Shown: positions 32,010 to 40,031, counted from the first letter of the stretch. The stretch is DNA of 53,531 nucleotides from Actinomycetota bacterium (GCA_947452755.1 CANGDT010000006.1:1-53531); one strand, 5' to 3'. Translations and numbers: made by a program. The notes: generated from the sequence alone by a model not told the origin.

Positions 32010-32714
32010 GTGACTGCGGGACCGATAGCACTTGTTGGATCCGGCGAATATTTGCCAGTGATGCAGCGTATAGAAGCAGACCTTATTAAGGGACGAAATC
32101 CCAGGTATGTTCAGTTACCAACCGCAGCCGCACCTGAGGGTGACAAGTCGTTGCAGCGTTGGATTGACCTTGGGTTGCAACAGGCACAACGTCTCGGTGT
32201 CGAGCAAGTTCCGGTAATTGTTCGTGACGCCGACGAAGCAAACAACCCAGAGCTAGCCGCAATGATCAAAGATGCCGGCCTTATATATCTATCTGGTGGC
32301 AATCCACATTTTTTGGCGGACACGTTGCGCGGTTCACTCGTATGGAATGCGATTTATGAAGCGTGGCAGAACGGTGCGGCTCTTGCGGGTTGTTCGGCAG
32401 GTGCGATGGCGATCGCTGATCACATTCCAGCGCTGCGGGTTCATTCACCCCGCGAGACCCGCGGGCTCGGTGCGTTGCCACATATTCGAGTGCTGCCGCA
32501 CTTCGACAAAATGTTTGGCTGGGTGCCAGATCTGGCACTTCGTATGCTGAATGTTCCAAATGGTGTTCATGTTGTTGGTATTGATGAAGATACTGCCCTT
32601 GTCGGAGGACCATTTGAATGGAAAGTTCAAGGTCGCCAGTCTGTGTGGTTGATAAGTGACGGAAATAGGCAACAGTTTTCCGAAGGTGACGTAATTCATC
32701 TACCTGCTCAGTAG
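32010..32714 (+). CDS. S51/cyanophycinase-like protein
   Basis: GTG start at 32010; LVGSGEYLPVMQ, LAGCSAGAMAIADHIP, VLPHFDK, VVGIDEDTALVG. Confidence 0.75.
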   Translation: MTAGPIALVGSGEYLPVMQRIEADLIKGRNPRYVQLPTAAAPEGDKSLQRWIDLGLQQAQRLGVEQVPVIVRDADEANNPELAAMIKDAGLIYLSGGNPHFLADTLRGSLVWNAIYEAWQNGAALAGCSAGAMAIADHIPALRVHSPRETRGLGALPHIRVLPHFDKMFGWVPDLALRMLNVPNGVHVVGIDEDTALVGGPFEWKVQGRQSVWLISDGNRQQFSEGDVIHLPAQ

Positions 32715-32717
32715 TTT

Positions 32718-32745
32718 TATGAGGGGGTATCCCCTCATATTTTTT
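32718..32745 (+). terminator. Rho-independent terminator
   Basis: Perfect 9-bp stem TATGAGGGG-GTAT-CCCCTCATA followed by TTTTTT. Confidence 0.92.
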
Positions 32746-32808
32746 GCAAATCCAATTTCACGGCCGTTCATGGTCAAAAGCACCGCAAAACCTAGGGTTT
32801 ACTAGATA

Positions 32809-32828
32809 AGTCTGACCAAAGTCAGGCT
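32809..32828 (+). promoter_or_regulatory. 5'-UTR hairpin of the secreted protein gene
   Basis: AGTCTGAC-CAAA-GTCAGGCT, 8-bp stem with one T-G wobble, no T-tract. Confidence 0.4.
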
Positions 32829-32857
32829 TCATTGGTTCCGCCAAAAAAGAAAGTGTT

Positions 32858-35119
32858 GTGACGAAGTTGTCCAATAATTTGTCCCGCGCCGCAAAGCGCG
32901 TTTTTGCTTTAATAAGTTCATTAGCGGTTGTTTTGACCGGCCTTGTCGCAGGTGTTTCTTCACCAGTACAAGCTGCTGCGGTCACTACACCGAGCTACCT
33001 AGCAATCACTCGTACTGCTAACCAAGATGGCACATTCACCATTCACACTGGTGAATCCATTCAGGTGACAGTACGCACGTATGCAAGCAACGTTACTTCG
33101 GATGGTGTTAAGACCATTTCTTCAGATGCAGCAGTTGTTACTGGAGTTGCTGGCCTCACTTATGGCGCAAAGACCTACATGTGGGATTTCTCAAGCTGTG
33201 CAGGCGGTGCGCCTATTACTACTGCGTCGCCGGTTCCATGCGCCCAGGCAACCGAATTTGGTTTGAGCGTTTACCAAACCATTACCAATTCATCAGGTTC
33301 AGATAAGTTCGTTGCTACAAATGCCGCAGCTGCAAAATTCACTTACGGTGGCAACGATCTGAGCGCAACCGATTCCTTCGCCTACGCCTACCGCAATACA
33401 ACTTCGTCATCAGGCATTGTCCTAACGGCAAACGATTCGAGTTTTTCAGGGCAAATTTCGCTATGCGTTACTTCGGGTGCAACTTCCGCGAATGACACAT
33501 TGACATGGGTTACTTCAACTCTCAATGGAACATCTCCTGTTGCCAACGAGACTAACAATTTGGATCCAGTGATCACCTTGAGGCGCTACACAATGGCGGG
33601 GCCAGTTAACGTCACAAACTCGAGCACTATGACTGTTGGATCAACTCCTGAATCGAGCTACAACCTCGACATTTACGGAAGCCACCTGACGGCTGGCACC
33701 TACCACATCTCAGTTGACTTGCAGAAGGACGGCGTATCGGTTCTTGGATCATGCAACAACGGCGGTGGCGGCGGTGGCGGTGGCCCAACAGCACTTTTGA
33801 CGGGTGCACTTGGCACAGCTGGTAAGGCTGTTGCTGATGCTGCATCTGCTGAAAAGGCTTTCGGCGCAAACATCACTACAGCAAGCGTCGGTCGCAGTGC
33901 ACCGGATGGTGCGGGCGGCCTGATAGTCGCTAGCCCAGGCACGAATCCTGGTGAATGGAAAATCGCAAACATCACTGCTGCTGGTCCAAACACGAAGTTT
34001 GGTGCAACAGGAAAAATTTCCTTGACCGCTGACCCAGACGCCATGGTTGGTTCCGCTGGCTGGTACGGCGCTGCTGCGGCAGGTTGGGCTGTTGACTTCT
34101 GGAACATGAGTGGCGGCACCGACATTTACTGGGGAACGAAGGCTGCTGCGGCAACAAAGCACCTTGCAGTGTCACAGGAAGCAATCACGACATTCTGTAC
34201 AGCAAATGCACCGACGGGCTACACAGGTGGCGGCTTCGGAGGAATGTCAGAATTCGATTTCTTAAATGCTCCGACGACTGATCCAATGATGATCTTCACC
34301 TGCTTCAATGATCAGACCATGGATGAAAAGACATTCATTGTGAAGGTCACAACCGGTGGCTTTACCAAGGTTGTCAGCATGAGCTCGGCGACTACTACTG
34401 TTGCAAAGCCATGTTCAGCAACAAGCACCTACGTGAACCCTGCAGCCACCAAGACATCGGTCGCAGCACTGTTGATCATTGCCAATACCGCTAAGTCGTC
34501 AATGGGTATGGGTCCAGAGTCATGCAATGGTGTGGGCGGTGCAGCTGGCGATCGTCGCATCACCACAATCACTGCTGCTGGTGTGGCGAAGGTATACACC
34601 ACCAACATCCCAGCTGCTGCTGTTCCGGCCAATACGGCTGGAATGTCAATTGCTCCTGGCAGCGCTGCAGGAACGTGGGTTGGCGTTGTTTACGCTGGTT
34701 CACCTGCCAAGCCAACGCAGACCATCAAGATCTCGGCTGCCGCTGTGGTAACCAAGATGAAGGCAATTACGTTGGATGCCGCTTCGGTATTCCCGCAGAC
34801 GGCCAGCTCAATGGTGCCAGTAAAGCAACTAGCAAATGGCTCAATTATCGTGCTACGTCGCGCTTCGGTTATGCCGACTCCGCCGGCTATGGGTCAGACC
34901 GTTAAGTACGCTGTTGGCGAGATCAGTGCTACCGGCAAGGTAACAACCGGCAAGGTATTTACCCTTACCGCATCAGGCTTGATGGACATGTACGCCTCCG
35001 CGAACATGTCACGTGCTAGCGTCACTTCAGCTGGTGTAGTTAATTACTACTACACCTCGAAGTACACCGCTGATGGCGGCAAGTACAAGGTTGTTACTTG
35101 GAAGAATCCAACTAAGTAA
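32858..35119 (+). CDS. Large secreted/cell-surface protein of unknown function
   Basis: Signal peptide RVFALISSLAVVLTGLVAGVSSPVQAAA; Ser/Thr/Ala-rich; Gly7 linker; flanked by terminators. Confidence 0.8.
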   Translation: MTKLSNNLSRAAKRVFALISSLAVVLTGLVAGVSSPVQAAAVTTPSYLAITRTANQDGTFTIHTGESIQVTVRTYASNVTSDGVKTISSDAAVVTGVAGLTYGAKTYMWDFSSCAGGAPITTASPVPCAQATEFGLSVYQTITNSSGSDKFVATNAAAAKFTYGGNDLSATDSFAYAYRNTTSSSGIVLTANDSSFSGQISLCVTSGATSANDTLTWVTSTLNGTSPVANETNNLDPVITLRRYTMAGPVNVTNSSTMTVGSTPESSYNLDIYGSHLTAGTYHISVDLQKDGVSVLGSCNNGGGGGGGGPTALLTGALGTAGKAVADAASAEKAFGANITTASVGRSAPDGAGGLIVASPGTNPGEWKIANITAAGPNTKFGATGKISLTADPDAMVGSAGWYGAAAAGWAVDFWNMSGGTDIYWGTKAAAATKHLAVSQEAITTFCTANAPTGYTGGGFGGMSEFDFLNAPTTDPMMIFTCFNDQTMDEKTFIVKVTTGGFTKVVSMSSATTTVAKPCSATSTYVNPAATKTSVAALLIIANTAKSSMGMGPESCNGVGGAAGDRRITTITAAGVAKVYTTNIPAAAVPANTAGMSIAPGSAAGTWVGVVYAGSPAKPTQTIKISAAAVVTKMKAITLDAASVFPQTASSMVPVKQLANGSIIVLRRASVMPTPPAMGQTVKYAVGEISATGKVTTGKVFTLTASGLMDMYASANMSRASVTSAGVVNYYYTSKYTADGGKYKVVTWKNPTK

Positions 35120-35131
35120 AACTAAGTTAGT

Positions 35132-35169
35132 AATAAGTGAGGGTCACCGAAAGGTGGCCCTCACTTATT
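35132..35169 (+). terminator. Rho-independent terminator
   Basis: AATAAGTGAGGGTCACC-GAAA-GGTGGCCCTCACTTATT, 17-bp stem, GAAA tetraloop. Confidence 0.9.
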
Positions 35170-35204
35170 TGTTCTCAATCATTTTCTTGTTTTACGGTGC
35201 TTAA

Positions 35205-36137
35205 CTAGCTTCGGGTAAACATCACGTCGGAATCCCAGTGGGCAAATCCGAGAGATTCATACAAGTGTCGCGCGGATTCATTTTCAGCATCCACATACAA
35301 CATCGCGGCTGACAATCCTTCGCGGCGCAAGTAATCCAAACCAGCAAATGTCAGCGCGCGTCCTAACTGCGTGCCACGTTCGCTTGGCGCGATTCCAAGG
35401 ACATAAATTTCACCAATTTCAGGATGATCGTGCGCACCCTTACGAAGTCCACCGTGGATTTTTGTCCAATGAAATCCAACGAGCTTTTCGCCGCCGTCAG
35501 TTTCTTTCGCGGCAAGGAAAAATCCGCGTGGTTCAAACCATCCTTCAGACATGCGGACGTCGAGATCTTCGCGCGTCATACGTCCCTGTTCGGGGTGTTC
35601 AGCAAATACTTCGGAGTTCAGCCCTAACCACGCGTCCTCATCAACGCCTGGTTCGAAGGTGCGCAGGGTTACCCCGTTGGCAAGTTCAAATTTCGGTAAA
35701 GGCGCGAGGAGCGATCGGCGCATTTGCCACAATTCACGAGTCTTGGTGAAACCCATGTTGCTGGCTAACTGGTAGGCACTGGCGAGTTCTCCATGTGCCC
35801 AAAGTCGCAGTTTGGGGTTGTGTGCGCGTTCAACAGCGGTTTCTACCAGTCGGCGACCGAGACCTTGGCGACGAAAATCGGGGTGGACAACGACTTCGAC
35901 AACTGGTCCGGCAACAACATCCGTTTGATCGAGATGAAGGTAGCCAACAACCGTGCCATCAGCGGCACGCATAATGACATGCTCGTCAGCAGAATCGCCG
36001 CCGTGATGCAAGTGAATCAAAACATGTTCAGAGAGTGGCGCCATGTCGTCATAGGCCGTTGCCGCAGCCGTCAATTTCTTGATTGCTGCAACATCATCGG
36101 CAGTAACGGTGCTTGTTGATTCGATGGTGAACGTCAT
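35205..36137 (-). CDS. mshD: Mycothiol synthase
   Basis: Two tandem GNAT domains; VVHPDFRRQGLGRRLVETA; EIYVLGIAPSERGTQLGRALTFAGLDYL; adjacent to GlnR-like regulator. Confidence 0.9.
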   Translation of the reverse strand: MTFTIESTSTVTADDVAAIKKLTAAATAYDDMAPLSEHVLIHLHHGGDSADEHVIMRAADGTVVGYLHLDQTDVVAGPVVEVVVHPDFRRQGLGRRLVETAVERAHNPKLRLWAHGELASAYQLASNMGFTKTRELWQMRRSLLAPLPKFELANGVTLRTFEPGVDEDAWLGLNSEVFAEHPEQGRMTREDLDVRMSEGWFEPRGFFLAAKETDGGEKLVGFHWTKIHGGLRKGAHDHPEIGEIYVLGIAPSERGTQLGRALTFAGLDYLRREGLSAAMLYVDAENESARHLYESLGFAHWDSDVMFTRS

Positions 36138-36152
36138 TGAAACGTCACCCCG

Positions 36153-36854
36153 CTAAACGTAAACGTCGGCAGTTTGATCAGCAACAGATGCGACAAAACG
36201 GTAGCCAACGTTGCGGACAGTGCCAATGAGTGCTTCATTTTCCGCACCGAGTTTGGCACGCAAGCGACGCACATGAACGTCGACAGTACGCGTGCCACCG
36301 AAGTAGTCGTAGCCCCATACCTCCTGCAACAAGTGAGCGCGTGAAAAAACACGTCCAGGATGTTGAGCGAGGAACTTTAAAAGTTCGAATTCTTTGAAGG
36401 TCAGGTCAAGTGTGCGCCCACGAAGTTTGGCGGTGTAACTCACTTCGTCGATGGCTAGTTCACCGTTGCGAATTTCACCGGATGCTTCAGATGCGTATTC
36501 AACATTTTGGCGACCGATCATCAAACGTAAACGTGCTTCAATTTCAGCAGGTCCCGCAGTTTCTAAAACTACGTCGGTAATGCCCCATTCGTGCGTGACT
36601 GCAGTCAGTCCGCCTTCAGTTGCAATTAACAAAACTGGTGTGGTCGTTCCCGTTGTTTCCAATAGTCGGCACAGGCTACGAACAGCAGGCAAATCTTGGC
36701 GCCCATCGATCAAGATGACATCAGCATCAGGTGCAGTGATTAAGGCAGTTGGTTCGGGTGAGAGAACACGAATCTGGTGGCTCAATAGTTCAAGGCCGGG
36801 GAGTACGGAACTGGACGGCGTCATTGCGCGGGTCAGGAGCAGTAGTTGCGCCAT
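36153..36854 (-). CDS. glnR: Winged-helix OmpR-family response regulator (GlnR-like)
   Basis: [53 protein letters not shown]; position next to mshD as in mycobacteria. Confidence 0.8.
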   Translation of the reverse strand: MAQLLLLTRAMTPSSSVLPGLELLSHQIRVLSPEPTALITAPDADVILIDGRQDLPAVRSLCRLLETTGTTTPVLLIATEGGLTAVTHEWGITDVVLETAGPAEIEARLRLMIGRQNVEYASEASGEIRNGELAIDEVSYTAKLRGRTLDLTFKEFELLKFLAQHPGRVFSRAHLLQEVWGYDYFGGTRTVDVHVRRLRAKLGAENEALIGTVRNVGYRFVASVADQTADVYV

Positions 36855-36924
36855 GAATCGTCACCGCCTCGCGTTCATTCGTATGTAGAGAGTCTACTGA
36901 ATGACCTCGGGACGGGAAACTCGG

Positions 36925-37338
36925 CTAAACCAACACTTCTGTCAGGGCTGCGGTCACTTCTGAACGCTTTGGCAATCCCACTGCTTTACCAACAATTGCG
37001 CCGGTGTGATCAAGCACCAATGTGGTGGGGGTGCGCATGATTCCTAGTTGTTTGACCAAGTCGAGGTGCTCTTCAGCATTCACCTCTATATGGGCAACCC
37101 CTGGTTCGTGAGCTACAACATCGCTGAGCAGAACTCGCGTTGCTTTGCATGGCTGGCAGAACGCTGAAGAGAACTGCAACAAAGTTGCGCGCGTCCCAAG
37201 CTGGTTGGCGATATCGAGGCACGCAACGTGTTCATGCTGGGGAGTTTCGTGAACCCGACCGTCAGTGAGCCGGCGATAGATTCCGAAGGCGCTGGACAGA
37301 CCAAGGACGGCGATCAGAATGATCAGACCTGTTGGCAT
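36925..37338 (-). CDS. Thioredoxin-family membrane-anchored protein (ThiX-like)
   Basis: N-terminal TM; LLQFSSAFCQPCKATRVLL (CxxC); GIMRTPTTLVLDHTG. Confidence 0.85.
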   Translation of the reverse strand: MPTGLIILIAVLGLSSAFGIYRRLTDGRVHETPQHEHVACLDIANQLGTRATLLQFSSAFCQPCKATRVLLSDVVAHEPGVAHIEVNAEEHLDLVKQLGIMRTPTTLVLDHTGAIVGKAVGLPKRSEVTAALTEVLV

Positions 37339-37387
37339 GTGACACGACCTTCGTTGTTCGAACCTGTGTTACAACCGTAAGGCAATA

Positions 37388-37432
37388 ATGCGTATATGAA
37401 CAATGCATATATGAACAATGCGTAAATGAGTA
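37388..37432. repeat. 15-bp tandem repeat, 3 copies
   Basis: ATGCGTATATGAACA / ATGCATATATGAACA / ATGCGTAAATGAGTA, then ATGC. Confidence 0.9.
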
Positions 37433-37513
37433 ATGCCGATTTCATCGCAGGCCCCTTATTGCAAGGTCTTTGCAGTTAAGAAATCTTCCCTCACATGTAG
37501 CGCGTAGGTCGTT

Positions 37514-37519
37514 TACAGT
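37514..37519 (+). promoter_or_regulatory. -10 element of leaderless leader ORF
   Basis: TACAGT exactly 6 nt before ATG 37526. Confidence 0.6.
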
Positions 37520-37525
37520 TACAGC

Positions 37526-37609
37526 ATGTCCCAGAGCACTTCGCTGATTAAGCGCCGAGTTATTGACTTCGGTTTGCTTGGGTCATCTATGTGTTGTCGC
37601 GCTGTTTAA
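37526..37609 (+). CDS. Putative cysteine-responsive leader peptide (uORF)
   Basis: MSQSTSLIKRRVIDFGLLGSSMCCRAV*; RR..D....SS.C pattern of actinobacterial leader peptides; tandem TGT TGT codons near stop; upstream of sulfur operon; not in ORF track (27 aa). Confidence 0.75.
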   Translation: MSQSTSLIKRRVIDFGLLGSSMCCRAV

Positions 37610-37669
37610 TGCGTAGCTCTGGTGCCGCGCATTCATGCCCACCAAACCAACCAACACAAGGAATACACA

Positions 37670-38098
37670 ATGAGTACAAAGCAAATTGATCCACGCGGAC
37701 CACGTTTCGGCGCTGCGGTCACTACGGTTGTGCTTGCGGTTATTGTTCTGTCTATTCCATCAACGATTGCAACGATTCTGTTGACACTTCAAGCCGTTGT
37801 TTTCGGGCTGGGTGCTTTTGTTGGTTTACATGCACAGCCATACGGAATTGTGTACCGAAAACTTGTTCAACCGCGACTGCCAAAGCCAATCGAACTCGAA
37901 GACACCGAACCACCACAGTTTGCCCAGTTCGTCGGATTCTTGTTTGCCGCAGTTGGCTTAATCGCATTGGGTACAGGCCATCCTTTTGTTGCACAAATTG
38001 CTGTTGGCTTCGCGTTAGGTGCGGCGTTTTTAAATGCTGCATTTAACTTTTGCCTCGGCTGCGAAATGTATCTACTCGGAAAGCGCATTGCGGCCTAA
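37670..38098 (+). CDS. DUF4395 family membrane protein
   Basis: DPRGPRFGAAVTTVVLAVIVL; AAFNFCLGCEMYLLGKRI. Confidence 0.88.
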   Translation: MSTKQIDPRGPRFGAAVTTVVLAVIVLSIPSTIATILLTLQAVVFGLGAFVGLHAQPYGIVYRKLVQPRLPKPIELEDTEPPQFAQFVGFLFAAVGLIALGTGHPFVAQIAVGFALGAAFLNAAFNFCLGCEMYLLGKRIAA

Positions 38099-38143
38099 TC
38101 ACAAATTTCATTCGTAAGAACTTTTCACTACCAAGGAGAAAAA

Positions 38144-38989
38144 ATGAGTAACGAAGTACTAGTAGATGCAGATTGGGCAGTTGCCCATCTTGCTGACCCC
38201 AAGGTTGTATTCGTCGAGGTTGACGAAGATACAGCTGCTTACGACACCAACCACATCGCCGGTGCAATCAAGTTCAACTGGCGCACTGACCTTCAGGACG
38301 GCACTCGCCGTGACTTCGTCAGCAAGGCTGGCTTTGAAGCGCTGTTGAGCAAGAACGGTATTGCCAACGATGACACTGTTGTTCTCTACGGCGGAAACAA
38401 CAACTGGTTTGCTGCATATGCTTTCTGGTACTTCAAGTTGTACGGTCACCAGGATGTTCGTCTGCTCGATGGTGGACGTAAGAAGTGGGAACTTGATGGT
38501 CGCGAACTCGTGGCTGAAGTTCCAGCACGAGCTGCAACAACATACGTTGCCACCGAACAGGATCGCACTCTGCGCGCATTCCGCGATGACGTGCTAAAGG
38601 CAATTGGTACCCAGAACCTTGTTGACGTTCGCTCACCAGACGAGTACGCAGGTCGCCTATTGGCACCAGCTCATTTGCCACAAGAAGCATCACAGGTTGG
38701 TGGTCATATCCCAACAGCCGCGAATATTCCTTGGAGCAAGGCTGCCAACGAAGATGGCACCTTCAAGAGCATCGACGAACTTAAGGCGCTGTACACCGGT
38801 GCTGGTGTTGATTTGGGCAAGGACACAATTGCTTATTGCCGTATCGGCGAGCGTTCAGCTCACACTTGGTTTGTCTTGCATGAGCTGCTTGGCGTGAAGA
38901 ACGTGAAGAACTACGACGGCTCTTGGACTGAGTACGGCTCACTTGTTGGTGTTCCGGTTGCTCTTGGCGACGAGCCAGGTAACGCATGA
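38144..38989 (+). CDS. sseA: Thiosulfate/3-mercaptopyruvate sulfurtransferase (two rhodanese domains)
   Basis: VFVEVDEDTAAYDTNHIAGAIKFNWRTDLQD; IAYCRIGERSAHTWFVL active site; VKNYDGSWTEYGS. Confidence 0.92.
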   Translation: MSNEVLVDADWAVAHLADPKVVFVEVDEDTAAYDTNHIAGAIKFNWRTDLQDGTRRDFVSKAGFEALLSKNGIANDDTVVLYGGNNNWFAAYAFWYFKLYGHQDVRLLDGGRKKWELDGRELVAEVPARAATTYVATEQDRTLRAFRDDVLKAIGTQNLVDVRSPDEYAGRLLAPAHLPQEASQVGGHIPTAANIPWSKAANEDGTFKSIDELKALYTGAGVDLGKDTIAYCRIGERSAHTWFVLHELLGVKNVKNYDGSWTEYGSLVGVPVALGDEPGNA

Positions 38990-39288
38990 GTTCCTGTGGC
39001 GCAGTCGTCGGTGGCGTTTCGCTTGATCGCGTAGACGTTTCTACCCAGGCTGTCATCCAGGGCGTAGTTCAGAAGGACGGCGAACCAGTCAAGGTTGGTT
39101 ACGTTCGCCTTTTGGATTCCGGTAATGAATTCACAGCCGAAGTTCCAGTATCGACAGCGGGAGAATTCCGATTCTTCGCAGCTGCTGGCACCTGGACGGT
39201 TGTTGCCTTGGTTCCGGGTGGATCTGCTCGTGCTTCGGTGACTGCTGAACTGGGCAAGATTGCCGATATCGACGTGTTAGTCGCGTAA
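38986..39288 (+). CDS. DUF1416 family protein (SseC-like)
   Basis: MSSCGAVVGGVSLDRVDVSTQAVIQGVVQKDGEPVKVGYVRLLDSGNEFTAEV; overlaps sulfurtransferase by 4 nt. Confidence 0.88.
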   Translation: MSSCGAVVGGVSLDRVDVSTQAVIQGVVQKDGEPVKVGYVRLLDSGNEFTAEVPVSTAGEFRFFAAAGTWTVVALVPGGSARASVTAELGKIADIDVLVA

Positions 39289-39342
39289 GTAAAGTCGTGT
39301 TAGTCGCGTAAGTAAAGTCGTGTTGGTCGCGTAAGCGGCGTC
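39274..39342. repeat. 23-bp tandem repeat spanning the DUF1416 stop codon, 3 copies
   Basis: GTGTTAGTCGCGTAAGTAAAGTC x2 (identical), third copy with 4 differences. Confidence 0.95.
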
Positions 39343-39353
39343 TAGACATCAGT

Positions 39354-39394
39354 TGGAATGGGCGTATTCACTCAAGTTGAATGCGCCCATTCCA
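39354..39394. terminator. Long hairpin, possible terminator without T-tract
   Basis: TGGAATGGGCGtATTCA-CTCAAGT-TGAATgCGCCCATTCCA. Confidence 0.5.
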
Positions 39395-39413
39395 CACTCG
39401 CTAGACTGAACAC

Positions 39414-39515
39414 GTGGTTGAAAACTTTTATTTGGGACTTCTTGTTCTTTGCTCCGCAGCCATCACATGGTTTGCGGGTTATGCCGTATACAAACTATTT
39501 AAGGGTCAAGGCTGA
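39414..39515 (+). CDS. Small single-TM membrane protein
   Basis: GTG start, MVENFYLGLLVLCSAAITWFAGYAVYKLFKGQG*; stop overlaps putative nitrobindin start. Confidence 0.55.
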   Translation: MVENFYLGLLVLCSAAITWFAGYAVYKLFKGQG

Positions 39516-40030
39516 GTACAAAACTGCATTCTGATCTCGCACATTTGTCATGGCTCGTTGGCAACTGGGTGGGTGTTGGTGTGGTCGGATTTCCAAGTAT
39601 GGAAAACGATATTCAGGTTGGCCAAGAACTCAGCATCACTCATGATGGTCGCCCGTTCCTGATTCATTGGTCACGCACCTGGGAATTGGATGCTAATGGC
39701 GAGCGAGTTCGTCCGCGCGCGATGGAAGCCGGTTTTTGGCGGCCCCGCCCTAATAATGAATTTGAATTTCTGTTGGCGCATCCAACAGGTTTCCTTGAAT
39801 CCTGGTTTGGCAAAGTAACAGTGACTGGCATTGAGAATGCTGTGATCACCGGTGCGCGTGCTGAACTTGAAACCGATGCAATTGTTCGAACTGAATCAGC
39901 GAAGGAAGTTACCGCAGGTAAGCGCTTGTATGGACTTGTTGAGGGAAACCTCGCGTGGGTCTATGACATGGCTGCCGAAGGTGTTCCGCTTGCCTCGCAC
40001 GCATCTTTCCATCTAACGAAAGCGGATTAA
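39512..40030 (+). CDS. Nitrobindin-like heme-binding FABP-family protein
   Basis: LHSDLAHLSWLVGNWVGVGVVGFPSMENDIQVGQELSITHDGRPFLIHWSRTW; N-terminal conserved segment lies upstream of the called TTG 39545, implying a CTG start at 39512 or 39524. Confidence 0.8.
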   Translation: MSTKLHSDLAHLSWLVGNWVGVGVVGFPSMENDIQVGQELSITHDGRPFLIHWSRTWELDANGERVRPRAMEAGFWRPRPNNEFEFLLAHPTGFLESWFGKVTVTGIENAVITGARAELETDAIVRTESAKEVTAGKRLYGLVEGNLAWVYDMAAEGVPLASHASFHLTKAD

Positions 40031-40031
40031 C

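Noticed and set aside
33700-34162. Pro-rich reverse-strand ORFs opposite the Gly7 linker
   Set aside because: Poly-Pro arises from the complement of the GGN run in the secreted protein gene.
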